This document shows positions 1 through 8,036 of a stretch of 64,000 nucleotides of DNA, one piece after another (position 1 is the first letter of the stretch; each line of letters begins with the position of its first letter). Made by a program: the position numbers and the translations under genes. Source of the DNA: Xaviernesmea oryzae. GTDB taxonomy: Bacteria > Pseudomonadota > Alphaproteobacteria > Rhizobiales > Rhizobiaceae. Under the pieces are notes generated by a model. That model saw only the letters and a list, made by a program, of their open reading frames with translations. It was not told the DNA's origin and did no database searches. Location of the stretch: the NCBI RefSeq assembly GCF_900177415.1, contig NZ_FXAF01000006.1, forward strand, positions 644,001 to 708,000, read 5' to 3'.

Positions 1-266
1 TTTCCGGGCGCGGCTCGCCGGTCAAGCGCGGTCTCGCCTCCGGCATCATGACGGCGATCGGCGGGCTCGGCCATGCGCTGCCCTATCTTATTCCGCATTT
101 CTGGACCGCGACGATCGTGGCGGCGGTCGTCGTCTTTTTCGAACTCTGGGCGATCGCCTTCATCCAGAACCGCTACATGGAGACGCCCTTCCTGCGGGCC
201 GTCTTCCAGGTGGTTTTCGGCGGCTCGCTGGTGCTCGCCGCAGGCATCCTGATCGGGAATGGGTGA
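1..266 (+). CDS. mbfA: MbfA-type membrane-bound ferritin / iron exporter, C-terminal end (5' truncated by window)
   Basis: The reading frame is open from base 3 to a TGA at 264-266 and runs off the left edge, so only about 87 residues are present. They contain the segment GLASGIMTAIGGLGHALPYL, two hydrophobic membrane spans and a short end (ILIGNG). I recognise this as the C-terminal Ccc1/VIT1-like membrane domain of rhizobial MbfA, an N-terminal ferritin-like protein that exports iron and is normally controlled by Irr. The N-terminal di-iron domain and promoter lie outside the window. The identification comes from recalled similarity. Confidence 0.7.
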   Translation, partial: SGRGSPVKRGLASGIMTAIGGLGHALPYLIPHFWTATIVAAVVVFFELWAIAFIQNRYMETPFLRAVFQVVFGGSLVLAAGILIGNG

Positions 267-274
267 GCAGCGAC

Positions 275-474
275 GGCGTAGCCGGCAAAACGCTCCTGTG
301 GAGCGTTTTGAGCTGCGAACGCCCTGAGCTAAAAGCGAAGGGCCGGGCGCCGCTTCGGCAGATGCACCCCCCGGGGCGTAGCCGGCAAAACGCTCCTGTG
401 GAGCGTTTTGAGCTGCGAACGCCCTGAGCCCAAAGCGAAGGGCCGGGCGCCGGTTCGGCAGATGCGCCCCCCGT
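275..474. repeat. Two tandem copies of a 100-bp palindrome-containing repeat
   Basis: Two copies of about 98 bp start at 275 and 375, exactly 100 bp apart and almost identical. Each contains a perfect 10-bp inverted repeat, AAAACGCTCC-TGT-GGAGCGTTTT, at roughly 287-309 and 387-409. The copies lie just downstream of mbfA. They could act as transcript-stabilising hairpins or be a mobile palindromic repeat. Confidence 0.85.
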
Positions 475-477
475 GTT

Positions 478-540
478 TCTCCCACAGCATAAAACCGCCC
501 GCAATCCTTTGGATCGCAGGCGGTTTTATGCTGTGGGAGA
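478..540. terminator. Long perfect inverted repeat, probable bidirectional terminator
   Basis: A perfect 22-bp arm at 478-499 (beginning TCTCCCACAGCATAAAACCG) is repeated inverted at 519-540. The inner bases (GCAATCC/GGATCGC) extend the stem with one mismatch around a TTT loop. It sits between the convergent mbfA and the peptidase gene ending at 546. The TTTT/AAAA runs lie inside the stem rather than after it, so it is not a textbook intrinsic terminator. Confidence 0.65.
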
Positions 541-545
541 TCGGT

Positions 546-1157
546 TTAGCGCAACGCGCCGACCAGCAGATCGCGGCCGTTTTCGATCGTCACCCAGCGC
601 CCCGTGTTGAAGGAAGCCTGGCGCTTGAGGAAGGTATAGGGCGTCTGATACCAGGGCTTCACCTCGTTATCGAGGTTGTCCAGGATGAAGTCGCCATCGG
701 CGGTGCGCAGCGTCAGGACGGCGTGACCTTCCCCATCCGGCTTGCGCACGACGGTCATCAGCAGGTCCGACAATGCGAAGCCGCGGGCCGCCAGTTCCTT
801 GCGCTTCTGAAGCGCATAGTCTTCGCAATCGGCGAATTTCGTGGGATAGGCCCAGACTTCTTCCCGGCCGTAGATTTCCCGGTCCGTCTTGGCGATGTAG
901 CGGGCGTTGACCGAGGCATTGATCCGGCGGACGGTCGCCATGCCGGAGGCGCTCACCTTCGGCGGCGGAGCCGAGCGGCTCTTGATGGAGCATTCCGCGC
1001 GGTACTTCTGACAGAATTCGTAATGGCCGATCGGCTGGGAAGTCACTGCGCCTGTGACCATGGAACCCACAGGTCTCGGAGCCGGCACTGCTGCGCTCAC
1101 TGGTACAAGTATGCTGACTAGGATCACGGCAAGCCGTGCCTGCAAGGCTCTCATCAT
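546..1157 (-). CDS. Transglutaminase-like cysteine peptidase (BTLCP/DUF920 family), exported
   Basis: The product is 203 aa with an N-terminal hydrophobic signal sequence (residues 4-24) and the family's triad: Cys111 in FADCEDYALQKR, His145 in GEGHAVLTL and Asp160 in FILDNLDN. BTLCP proteins are periplasmic or exported cysteine peptidases of alphaproteobacteria and other proteobacteria; the substrate is unknown. The ATG at 1157 is followed by a second Met, so the start may be one codon later. It is monocistronic, ends against the hairpin at 478-540, and faces mbfA. Confidence 0.85.
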   Translation of the reverse strand: MMRALQARLAVILVSILVPVSAAVPAPRPVGSMVTGAVTSQPIGHYEFCQKYRAECSIKSRSAPPPKVSASGMATVRRINASVNARYIAKTDREIYGREEVWAYPTKFADCEDYALQKRKELAARGFALSDLLMTVVRKPDGEGHAVLTLRTADGDFILDNLDNEVKPWYQTPYTFLKRQASFNTGRWVTIENGRDLLVGALR

Positions 1158-1291
1158 GGACCCGTCCCTTTAAATCCTAATGAAAAGTTAAGATTGGACG
1201 GGCACGAGAGTCAATCGTGAAGATTCGTTAATATCCGCGGCGTCGCAATATGGTTAAGACTGCAACATTTTTATCTCAGCGCGAAATTTAA

Positions 1292-2095
1292 TCATGCATT
1301 TATTGAGGCAGAGACCGCAGCCTTCAGTTTCTCGATGTCCTGAGGCCGGGAAAGCCGGTGATCGCCGTCGCGGATCAGCGTCAGCACGACGTCGTCGGCC
1401 GGCAGGAATTCGACGAGCTTCAGCGCATGGCTGTAAGGCACGTCCGGATCCTTCATCCCCTGTAGAATATGGACGGAGCAGCCGGTTTCGATGATGCCGG
1501 TCATCACCCGGTTGCGGGCGCCGTCCTCCATCAGGTCGCGGGTATAGATATTGGGCTCGGGACTGTATTCGGAATGTTCCTCGAAATAGCCCTTCTCGGA
1601 AAGCGACTGCCGTTCGGCATCCGTCAGGTTCGGCTCGATGAGCTCCGCGGTGAAATCCGGCGCCGGGGCGACCAGCACGATGCCGTCGACGCCGGGCGCC
1701 TTTTTGCGCTTCCTCAGTTCCTGCACGAGGCGGAGCGCGATCCAGCCGCCCATGGAGGAGCCGACCAGGACGACCCGCTTCGGCTTGATGTCGTCGAGGA
1801 CGGCGAGCGCCTCTTCGAGCCAGCGGGAGATCGTGCCGTCGCGGAAGAGCCCGCCGGACAGGCCGTGGCCGGAATAATCGAAGCGGATCGCGGCAAGCCC
1901 GAGCTCGTCCGCCAGCCTGTCCAGTTCGACGGCCTTGGTGCCGGACATGTCGGACCGGTAGCCTCCGAGCCAGACGAATGCGGGTCCGGGCTTCTTCTTC
2001 CGCGCCGCCCGGTGGATGATGGCGATCTCGCGGGCGGCGGTGCCTTCGCCCACGGTGATCCTCTTTTCGGTAATGCCGGCTGCGGCCTGTGTCAT
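1292..2095 (-). CDS. Alpha/beta hydrolase
   Basis: The protein is 267 aa with an alpha/beta-hydrolase fold. The nucleophile elbow VGSSMGG has Ser114, an acid candidate lies in GMKDPDVPYSHA and the C-terminal His in RDGDHRLSRPQD. The RFDYSGHGLSGG segment is the usual strand-loop after the oxyanion region. No signal peptide is visible, so it is probably cytosolic. The substrate cannot be predicted. It is divergent from infC, with a 181-bp gap that must hold both promoters. Confidence 0.85.
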   Translation of the reverse strand: MTQAAAGITEKRITVGEGTAAREIAIIHRAARKKKPGPAFVWLGGYRSDMSGTKAVELDRLADELGLAAIRFDYSGHGLSGGLFRDGTISRWLEEALAVLDDIKPKRVVLVGSSMGGWIALRLVQELRKRKKAPGVDGIVLVAPAPDFTAELIEPNLTDAERQSLSEKGYFEEHSEYSPEPNIYTRDLMEDGARNRVMTGIIETGCSVHILQGMKDPDVPYSHALKLVEFLPADDVVLTLIRDGDHRLSRPQDIEKLKAAVSASINA

Positions 2096-2179
2096 CCTAA
2101 ATTCCTTGCGCTTTCCCGGCGCCTATAAAACAGATTCGCCATACGCGACAGCAGGTGATTTTTTCATGACAACGTGCTA

Positions 2180-2208
2180 TTGACTTCGGCCAAGCGATCA
2201 CGACATTG
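2180..2208 (+). promoter_or_regulatory. Candidate infC promoter
   Basis: TTGACT at 2180-2185 is a good sigma-70 -35 box. With a 17-bp spacer the -10 would be ACATTG at 2203-2208, which is weak. It lies about 70-100 bp upstream of infC. This is inference only. Confidence 0.35.
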
Positions 2209-2276
2209 CCGTCGGCCGCAGGCCGGGCGAGCGAGAGTCGTCGCTTGCGTTCCGAAACAACAAGGAGAATACGACC

Positions 2277-2813
2277 ATTCGCAGACCATTCAAAGCCGAT
2301 GCCCCCGTCAAGGAGGGGCCGCGCTCCAACAGGGAAATTCGCATTCCCAAGGTCCAGCTTATCGATGCCGAAGGCCAGAATCTTGGCATAGTCCCGACCG
2401 ATCAGGCCCTCAGGATGGCAGAGGAAGCTGGTCTCGACCTCGTCGAGATCTCGCCGAACTCCGAACCGCCGGTGTGCAAGATCCTCGATCTCGGCAAGCT
2501 GAAATATGCGAACCAGAAGAAGGCTGCCGAAGCCCGCAAGAAGCAGAAGATCGTCGAAGTCAAAGAAATCAAGATGCGTCCGAACATCGACACCCATGAC
2601 TATGAGGTGAAGATGAAGGCGATCAACCGTTTCTTCGAAGAAGGCGACAAGGTGAAGGTGACGCTGAAGTTCCGCGGCCGCGAAATGGCCCACCAGGAGC
2701 TCGGCATGAAGCTTCTGCTTCAGGTGAAGGACGACACCCAGGAGATCGCCAAGGTCGAGGCGGAGCCGAAGCTCGAAGGCCGTCAGATGATGATGGTGCT
2801 GGCGCCGAAATAA
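2277..2813 (+). CDS. infC: Translation initiation factor IF-3, AUU start codon
   Basis: IF-3 binds the 30S subunit and polices start-codon and initiator-tRNA choice. The frame encodes 178 aa: N-domain with [20 protein letters not shown], lysine-rich linker around [11 protein letters not shown], and C-domain with [20 protein letters not shown]. The first ATG is at 2415, inside the conserved N-domain, which would delete about 46 residues. The only well-placed start is ATT at 2277, ten bases after AAGGAG (2262-2267). A rare AUU start is the known autoregulatory device of infC in E. coli. A neighbouring ACG at 2271 cannot be fully excluded. Confidence 0.93.
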   Translation: MRRPFKADAPVKEGPRSNREIRIPKVQLIDAEGQNLGIVPTDQALRMAEEAGLDLVEISPNSEPPVCKILDLGKLKYANQKKAAEARKKQKIVEVKEIKMRPNIDTHDYEVKMKAINRFFEEGDKVKVTLKFRGREMAHQELGMKLLLQVKDDTQEIAKVEAEPKLEGRQMMMVLAPK

Positions 2814-2826
2814 GCGCCGCACCTTT

Positions 2827-2866
2827 CCGCCTCCAGGCGGTTTTGCCGGCGTTTCCGCCGGTTTTT
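2827..2866 (+). terminator. Two tandem intrinsic terminators after infC
   Basis: The first hairpin is CCGCC-TCCA-GGCGG (2827-2840) followed by TTTT. The second is CCGGCG-TTTC-CGCCGG (2846-2861) followed by TTTTT. They would separate infC transcription from rpmI-rplT, which has its own promoter-like sequence just downstream. Confidence 0.75.
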
Positions 2867-2884
2867 GCCACGCTTTCTTTCCCA

Positions 2885-2913
2885 TTGCGCTTTTTTCCGA
2901 CTGCGGTTATAAG
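2885..2913 (+). promoter_or_regulatory. Candidate promoter of rpmI-rplT
   Basis: TTGCGC (2885-2890), a 17-bp spacer and TATAAG (2908-2913) form a plausible sigma-70 promoter directly after the double terminator. It would give a leader of roughly 90 nt before rpmI. Confidence 0.5.
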
Positions 2914-2929
2914 CGCGCGTCCGAACGGT

Positions 2930-2984
2930 CCGGCAGGGCATGCCGTGGCCGTTCTAAATGCTTGAGACTGGCTTCGTCTGCCGG
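2930..2984 (+). promoter_or_regulatory. Structured leader of rpmI-rplT (possible L20-responsive site)
   Basis: CCGGCAG at 2930-2936 and CTGCCGG at 2978-2984 are perfect complements enclosing about 40 nt in the leader of rpmI. In several bacteria ribosomal protein L20 represses its own operon by binding a leader structure. Assigning that role here is inference from position. Confidence 0.35.
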
Positions 2985-3010
2985 TTTCGATACAAAAACG
3001 GAGTAGCAAA

Positions 3011-3214
3011 ATGCCCAAGATGAAGACGAAGTCTGCTGCGAAGAAGCGGTTCAAGATCACCGCGAGCGGCAAGGTCAAGGCGCAGGCCGCCGGCAAGCGC
3101 CATGGCATGATCAAGCGGTCCAACAAGTTCATCCGCGACGCGCGCGGAACGATGGTGCTTGCCGAACCCGATGGCAAGAAGATCATCAAGAGCTACCTGC
3201 CGAACGGTCTCTGA
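3011..3214 (+). CDS. rpmI: 50S ribosomal protein L35
   Basis: The protein is 67 aa, starting [20 protein letters not shown] and carrying the conserved [20 protein letters not shown] segment, full length for bL35. It is a small basic protein of the large ribosomal subunit. An AACGGAGTAGC ribosome-binding site precedes the ATG. It is followed after 38 bp by rplT, the universal rpmI-rplT pair. Confidence 0.98.
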   Translation: MPKMKTKSAAKKRFKITASGKVKAQAAGKRHGMIKRSNKFIRDARGTMVLAEPDGKKIIKSYLPNGL

Positions 3215-3252
3215 AGACTAGTCGCGCTATCGGATTATAAGGAGATCATGAC

Positions 3253-3657
3253 ATGGCACGCGTAAAACGGGGCGTCACTTCCCGCGCCAAGCACACCAAG
3301 ACCCTCAAGGCAGCCAAGGGCTTCTACGGCCGCCGCAAGAACACCATCCGCGCCGCAAAGGCAGCCGTCGATCGTTCGCGCCAAATGGCGACGCGCGACC
3401 GCCGCGTGAAGAAGCGGAATTTCCGCGCTCTGTGGATCCAGCGCATCAACGCCGCTGTCCGCGAGTTCGGCCTGACCTACGGCCGTTTCATCGACGGTCT
3501 CAACAAGGCCGGCATCGAAGTGGACCGCAAGGTTCTCTCCGATATGGCGATCCACGAGCCGGCAGCCTTCGGCGCGCTGGTCGAGGCCTCCAAGAAGGCC
3601 CTCGAATACCTCAAGGAAGCCGGCACGGCCAACGAGTTTGAAAGCGCGGTTCGTTAA
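3253..3657 (+). CDS. rplT: 50S ribosomal protein L20
   Basis: The protein is 134 aa, beginning [20 protein letters not shown] and containing [21 protein letters not shown]. The length is typical of alphaproteobacterial bL20, an early 23S rRNA-binding assembly protein and usual operon repressor. A strong AAGGAG lies at 3239-3244. Its TAA stop (3655-3657) is at the very base of a hairpin that competes with the downstream terminator. Confidence 0.98.
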   Translation: MARVKRGVTSRAKHTKTLKAAKGFYGRRKNTIRAAKAAVDRSRQMATRDRRVKKRNFRALWIQRINAAVREFGLTYGRFIDGLNKAGIEVDRKVLSDMAIHEPAAFGALVEASKKALEYLKEAGTANEFESAVR

Positions 3658-3710
3658 CCAGCGCTTCCCAAGCTTAATTGCTTCACTGATTTTGGGAAAC
3701 CCGCGCTGGT
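3657..3710 (+). promoter_or_regulatory. Antiterminator-like hairpin upstream of pheS
   Basis: ACCAGCGC (3657-3664) pairs with GCGCTGGT (3703-3710) and TTCCCAA (3665-3671) pairs with TTGGGAA (3692-3698), all perfectly, leaving only a 4-nt ACCC bulge. This 15-bp stem uses the 5' arm of the terminator at 3698-3730, so the two structures exclude each other. That is the layout of an attenuator. Confidence 0.6.
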
Positions 3711-3730
3711 TTGGGCCGGCGCGGGTTTTT
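3698..3730 (+). terminator. Intrinsic terminator between rplT and pheS
   Basis: AACCCGCGCTGG (3698-3709) pairs over all 12 positions (one G-T) with CCGGCGCGGGTT (3716-3727) around a TTTGGG loop and continues into TTTTT (3726-3730). It would stop read-through from rplT into pheS unless the competing upstream stem forms. Confidence 0.85.
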
Positions 3731-3785
3731 CATTTACTCGTCACGACGTCGAAATAAATCTCTCCGAACATCAACGGAAGAAACC

Positions 3786-4868
3786 ATGTCCGATCTGGAA
3801 AACCTGAAAACTTCGCTTCTGGCGGAAATCGCCGGCACGCAGGACGAGGCGGCGATCGAGGCCGTGCGCGTGTCCGCGCTGGGCAAGAAGGGCTCCGTCT
3901 CCGAGCTCCTGAAAACGCTCGGCTCGATGTCGCCGGAGGAGCGCCAGAGCCGCGGTGCGGCGATCAACGCGTTGAAGAACGAGATCACCGACGCGATCGC
4001 CACCCGCAAGACGGTGCTGAAGGATGCGGCGATCGAGGCGCGGCTGAAGGCCGAGACGGTGGACATCTCGCTTCCCGTGCGCTCTTCGCCTGCCGAGCGC
4101 GGCCGCATCCATCCGATCAGCGAGATCGTCGACGAGATCACCGCGATCTTCGGCGACATGGGCTTCTCGATCGCCGAAGGGCCGGATATCGAGACGGACT
4201 ATTACAATTTCACGGCGCTGAATTTCCCGGAAGGCCATCCGGCCCGCGAGATGCACGACACCTTCTTCTTCCAGCCGGACGAGAACGGCGAGCGCAAGGT
4301 GCTGCGCACCCATACCTCGCCGGTGCAGATCCGCACCATGGAGGCTGAGACGCCGCCGATCCGCATCATCATTCCGGGCAAGACCTATCGCCAGGACAGC
4401 GACGCCACGCATTCGCCGATGTTCCATCAGGTGGAGGGCCTCGTCGTCGACCGCAAGTCGCATGTCGGCCACATGCGCTGGATCCTGGAGGAGTTCTGCA
4501 AGGCCTTCTTCGAAGTGCCTTCGGTGACGATGCGCTTCCGTCCGTCCTTCTTCCCCTTCACCGAGCCGAGCTTCGAGGTGGACATCCAGTGCGACCGCTC
4601 CGGCCCGATCGTCAAGTTCGGCGAGGGCACCGACTGGATGGAGATTCTGGGCTGCGGCATGGTGCATCCGAACGTGCTGAAGGCCGGCGGGCTCGACCCG
4701 GACGAGTTCCAGGGTTTTGCCTGGGGCATGGGCCTCGACCGCATCGCCATGCTGAAATACGGCATGCCGGACTTGCGGGATTTCTTCAACGCCGATGTCC
4801 GCTGGATGAACCACTACGGTTTCCGCCCGCTCGACATGCCGACGCTGTTCGGCGGTTTGAGTGTTTGA
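3786..4868 (+). CDS. pheS: Phenylalanyl-tRNA synthetase alpha subunit
   Basis: The product is 360 aa, the usual rhizobial length. It has an N-terminal coiled coil (about 1-85) and a class II catalytic core with [20 protein letters not shown], the motif-2 region [16 protein letters not shown] and motif 3 [13 protein letters not shown]. It charges tRNA-Phe as an alpha2beta2 enzyme with PheT. The ATG at 3786 follows GGAAGAA; a TTG-started extension from 3711 would translate the terminator and is rejected. Two unrelated small genes intervene before pheT. Confidence 0.98.
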   Translation: MSDLENLKTSLLAEIAGTQDEAAIEAVRVSALGKKGSVSELLKTLGSMSPEERQSRGAAINALKNEITDAIATRKTVLKDAAIEARLKAETVDISLPVRSSPAERGRIHPISEIVDEITAIFGDMGFSIAEGPDIETDYYNFTALNFPEGHPAREMHDTFFFQPDENGERKVLRTHTSPVQIRTMEAETPPIRIIIPGKTYRQDSDATHSPMFHQVEGLVVDRKSHVGHMRWILEEFCKAFFEVPSVTMRFRPSFFPFTEPSFEVDIQCDRSGPIVKFGEGTDWMEILGCGMVHPNVLKAGGLDPDEFQGFAWGMGLDRIAMLKYGMPDLRDFFNADVRWMNHYGFRPLDMPTLFGGLSV

Positions 4869-4884
4869 GCCAGAGAACCTGACA

Positions 4885-5121
4885 ATGCCGACCTTGCTGA
4901 TCTGGCATGGATACAAGTTCAGGTTCTACGCTTTGGACGTGGGTGAACCGCCGCATGTCCATATCGTCAAGGATTCAAAATCCCTGAAGGTCTGGCTGAG
5001 GAGTTTGGAAGTCGCGCAGAATAAAGGGTATAGTGATCAGGAAATTGGAAGGCTGCTCAAAGTGGCCGCGGACCACCGTGATGAATGGCTAGGCGTTTGG
5101 CATGACTTCTTTGGTCTTTGA
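4885..5121 (+). CDS. DUF4160 family protein
   Basis: The protein is 78 aa. MPTLLIWHGYKFRFYALDVGEPPHVHIVK matches the DUF4160 signature, with the conserved E-PPHVHV block, and C-terminal WLGVWHDFFG. DUF4160 genes usually pair with DUF2442 genes and are suspected toxin-antitoxin-like modules; biochemical function is unknown to me. A GTG at 4861 overlapping the pheS stop is an alternative start adding eight residues. It overlaps the next gene by 20 bp. Base composition is less GC-rich than the flanking pheS and pheT, hinting at acquisition. Confidence 0.8.
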   Translation: MPTLLIWHGYKFRFYALDVGEPPHVHIVKDSKSLKVWLRSLEVAQNKGYSDQEIGRLLKVAADHRDEWLGVWHDFFGL

Positions 5122-5377
5122 AACTGATGAGATGCGGCCTGTTCGGGCTTGGTGTGCCGACGGCGAGGTCCACGTGGCGCTCGCCGATGGTCGCGTCATT
5201 GCTACGCCTCTCTGGTGGTATCCGTTCCTGTCGGAGCTGAACGACAACCAACTGAACGACATCGAGTTGATGTACGAGGGAATCTGGTGGACCGCTGTCG
5301 ATGAAGGCATTTCGGTGAAAAGCATGTTCCTGGGCGTAAAGGCCCCCGGCGCCAAGGCTCCGGGAAAGGCCGCCTGA
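5102..5377 (+). CDS. DUF2442 family protein
   Basis: The protein is 91 aa with the DUF2442 core: VHVALADGRVIATPLWWYPFLSEL then IWWTAVDEGISVKSMFLG. It starts inside the end of the DUF4160 gene (20-bp overlap), implying co-translation. The family is the habitual partner of DUF4160. Its C-terminal KAPGAKAPGKAA is low-complexity. It ends 39 bp before pheT, so the module sits inside the pheS-pheT transcription unit without obvious polarity signals. Confidence 0.8.
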   Translation: MTSLVFETDEMRPVRAWCADGEVHVALADGRVIATPLWWYPFLSELNDNQLNDIELMYEGIWWTAVDEGISVKSMFLGVKAPGAKAPGKAA

Positions 5378-5416
5378 CCCGATTTCCCCGATGATTTTGA
5401 GACGAGAACAAAGACA

Positions 5417-7852
5417 ATGAAATTCACGCTTTCCTGGCTCAAGGATCATCTTGAGACCGACGCAACGCTCACCGAGATCTGCGAGCGCCTCACCTCGATC
5501 GGGCTCGAGGTCGAGGATGTCGACGACAAGGCCGCCTACAAGCCCTTCGTCATCGCCAAGGTTCTCTCGGCGGAAAAGCATCCGGAGGCCGACCGCCTGA
5601 AGGTGCTGATGGTCGATGCCGGTGACGGCAAGCCGGTGCAGATCGTCTGCGGCGCGCCGAATGCCCGCGCCGGTCTGGTGGGCGCGCTGGCCCGCCCCGG
5701 CACCTACGTTCCGGGCATCGACGTGACCCTCGCCGTCGGCAAGATCCGCGGCGTCGAGAGCCACGGCATGATGTGCTCCGAGAAGGAGCTCGACATGTCG
5801 GACAATCACGAAGGCATCATCGACCTTCCGGCCGATGCGCCGGTCGGCACCTCCTTCGCCTCCTATGCCGGTCTCGACGATCCGGTCATCGAGATCAACC
5901 TGACGCCGAACCGGCCGGACTGCACCTCGATCCACGGGATTGCCCGCGATCTGGCGGCCGCCGGCCTCGGGACGCTGAAGCCGCAGGCCAAGCCCGATTT
6001 CAGGACCGAAGGCGAGACCTCGGTCGGCCTGAAGATCGTGCTCGACGACGAACGCCTCTGCCCCGGCTTCGCGCTCCGTCTCGTGCGCGGCGTGAAGAAC
6101 GGCCCGAGCCCGGCCTGGATGCAGGCGCGGCTGAAGGCGATCGGTCTTCGTCCGATCAACGCGCTGGTCGACATCACTAACTACATGACCTTCGACCAGG
6201 GCCGGCCGATGCACGTCTTCGACGCCGCCAAGGTTAAGGGCGGCCTGACGGTCCGCCGTGCGCTGGACGGCGAGACGGTGCTGGCGCTCGATACGCGTGA
6301 GTACAGGCTGACGCCCAACAACGTCGTCATCGCCGACGAAAACGGCGTGGAATCGATCGGCGGCATCATGGGCGGCGAGCATTCCGGCTGCGACGGGAAC
6401 ACGACCGACGTGCTGATCGAATCCGCTCTCTGGGACCCGATCAACATCGCCAAGTCCGGCCGCTCGCTCGGCATCATCACCGATGCGCGCTACCGTTTCG
6501 AACGCGGCGTCGATCCCGAATACATGATCCCCGGCCTCGACCGCACCACCGAACTGGTGCTTCGGCTCTGCGGCGGCACGCCCGCCGAAGCGAAAGTCGT
6601 CGGTTACAAGGGACACCAGCCGAAGGTGATCGATTTCCCGTTCTCGGAAGTGAAGCGCCTGACCGGCCTCGAAGTCTCGACCGAGGAAAGCCGCCAGATC
6701 CTGACCCGTCTCGGCTTCACGGTGGAAGGTCCGACTAACGCTTCCGGCGAGCGGGTCTCCGTGACGGTTCCCTCCTGGCGGCCGGATGTGGACGGCAAGG
6801 CGGACCTCGTCGAGGAGATCATGCGCATCCACGGCGTCGACCAGATTAAGCCGGAGGCGATCGACAGGCTCTCCAGCGTCAACGGAAAGATCCTCACCAC
6901 GCTGCAGGTGCGTACCCGCGCCGCCAAGCGGGCGCTCGCCTCGCGCGGCATGCTGGAAGCGGTCACCTGGTCCTTCATCTCCGAGGATCAGGCGAAGCTT
7001 TTCGGCGGCGGCAGTCAGGCGCTGAAGCTTGCCAACCCGATCGCGTCCGACATGTCGGACATGCGCCCCTCGCTTCTGCCCGGCCTGCTGACGGCGGCGC
7101 AGCGCAATGCCGACAAGGGTTTCGGCGACGTGGCGATCTTCGAGGTCTCGGGCACCTACGAGACCGACACGCCGGAAGGCCAGCGGCGCGTGGCCGGCGG
7201 CGTGCGCCGCGGCACCGCGTCGATCAACGGCGCGGGCCGCCTCTGGTCGAACAATGCCAAGGGCGGCGGCAAGCCCGTCGACGTCTTCGACGCCAAGGCC
7301 GATGCGCTGGCGGTCCTCGAAGCCTGCGGCCTGCCGATGGGCAATGTCCAGATCGAGAAGGGCGCCCCCGCCTGGTATCATCCGGGCCGCTCCGGCACGA
7401 TCAAGATGGGCCCGAAGGTGGTGCTCGGCTATTTCGGCGAGTTCCATCCGAAGACGCTGGGCAGCCTCGACGTTTCCGGCGCGCTTTGCGGCTTCGAGGT
7501 CTTCCTCGATGCCATGCCGGAGCCGAAGAAGAAGGCGACGCGCACCAAGCCGCCACTTGAACTCTCGCCGTTCCAGGCGGTGAAGCGCGACTTCGCCTTC
7601 GTGGTGGCGAGCGACGTGGAAGCCGGCGCGATCGTCAAGGCGGCGGTAAGCGCCGACCGCAAGCTGATCACCGGCGTCAATGTCTTCGACGTGTTCGAAG
7701 GCGCCTCGCTCGGCGAGGGCAGGAAGTCGGTGGCGATCGAGGTGCAGATCCAGCCGGTCGAGCGGACGCTGACCGACGAGGATTTCGAGGCGCTGACCGG
7801 CAAGATCGTCGCCAATGTCGAAAAGACGACGGGCGGTGTGCTGCGCGCTTAA
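5417..7852 (+). CDS. pheT: Phenylalanyl-tRNA synthetase beta subunit
   Basis: The product is 811 aa, full length. Domains in order: N-terminal EMAP/tRNA-binding fold (about 40-150, [21 protein letters not shown]), B3/B4 editing region (about 210-390), B5 domain (about 400-475), catalytic-like core, and C-terminal FDX-ACB anticodon-binding domain ending [14 protein letters not shown]. It contributes tRNA binding and editing of misacylated Tyr-tRNA-Phe. It is separated from pheS by the DUF4160/DUF2442 pair. A T-rich hairpin follows the stop. Confidence 0.98.
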   Translation: MKFTLSWLKDHLETDATLTEICERLTSIGLEVEDVDDKAAYKPFVIAKVLSAEKHPEADRLKVLMVDAGDGKPVQIVCGAPNARAGLVGALARPGTYVPGIDVTLAVGKIRGVESHGMMCSEKELDMSDNHEGIIDLPADAPVGTSFASYAGLDDPVIEINLTPNRPDCTSIHGIARDLAAAGLGTLKPQAKPDFRTEGETSVGLKIVLDDERLCPGFALRLVRGVKNGPSPAWMQARLKAIGLRPINALVDITNYMTFDQGRPMHVFDAAKVKGGLTVRRALDGETVLALDTREYRLTPNNVVIADENGVESIGGIMGGEHSGCDGNTTDVLIESALWDPINIAKSGRSLGIITDARYRFERGVDPEYMIPGLDRTTELVLRLCGGTPAEAKVVGYKGHQPKVIDFPFSEVKRLTGLEVSTEESRQILTRLGFTVEGPTNASGERVSVTVPSWRPDVDGKADLVEEIMRIHGVDQIKPEAIDRLSSVNGKILTTLQVRTRAAKRALASRGMLEAVTWSFISEDQAKLFGGGSQALKLANPIASDMSDMRPSLLPGLLTAAQRNADKGFGDVAIFEVSGTYETDTPEGQRRVAGGVRRGTASINGAGRLWSNNAKGGGKPVDVFDAKADALAVLEACGLPMGNVQIEKGAPAWYHPGRSGTIKMGPKVVLGYFGEFHPKTLGSLDVSGALCGFEVFLDAMPEPKKKATRTKPPLELSPFQAVKRDFAFVVASDVEAGAIVKAAVSADRKLITGVNVFDVFEGASLGEGRKSVAIEVQIQPVERTLTDEDFEALTGKIVANVEKTTGGVLRA

Positions 7853-7882
7853 TTCGGGTGGCCTGAATCACCTCTCAAAGTT

Positions 7883-7914
7883 AGCCTGTCCCTCGAAAAG
7901 GGGCAGGCTTTTTT
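7883..7914 (+). terminator. Intrinsic terminator of pheT
   Basis: AGCCTGTCCC (7883-7892) pairs with GGGGCAGGCT (7900-7909), with one G-T pair, around TCGAAAA and is followed by TTTTT. It ends the pheS-pheT unit. Confidence 0.9.
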
Positions 7915-7931
7915 GTGCCCGGCCGCCAATG

Positions 7932-8021
7932 GCCGTCATCCCCGGCCTTGTGCCGGGGATCCAAGCCGCCTCGGCAATATCAACGTGGATAGATGCTCGG
8001 CACAAGGCCGGGCATGACGGC
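7932..8021. repeat. Intergenic inverted repeat of rhizobial type
   Basis: GCCGTCATCCCCGGCCTTGT (from 7932) and its near-complement ending GGCCGGGCATGACGGC (to 8021) form arms of about 24 bp with a few mismatches, enclosing about 40 bp. Such GTCAT-CC-CGGCC palindromes are a common dispersed family in rhizobial genomes. It ends just upstream of the next gene's ribosome-binding site. Confidence 0.7.
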
Positions 8022-8036
8022 GGGAGGAGATGGAGA

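Noticed and set aside
2415..2813. ATG 2415 as the infC start
   Set aside because: It removes the first 46 residues of the conserved IF-3 N-domain. The ATT at 2277 has a ribosome-binding site and keeps the full domain.
3711..3785. TTG-started N-terminal extension of pheS
   Set aside because: It would translate the terminator hairpin, and family length matches ATG 3786.
5057..7447. Very long minus-strand ORF opposite pheT
   Set aside because: It is an antisense shadow of a GC-rich gene, with low-complexity Arg/Ala/Asp composition and no family likeness.
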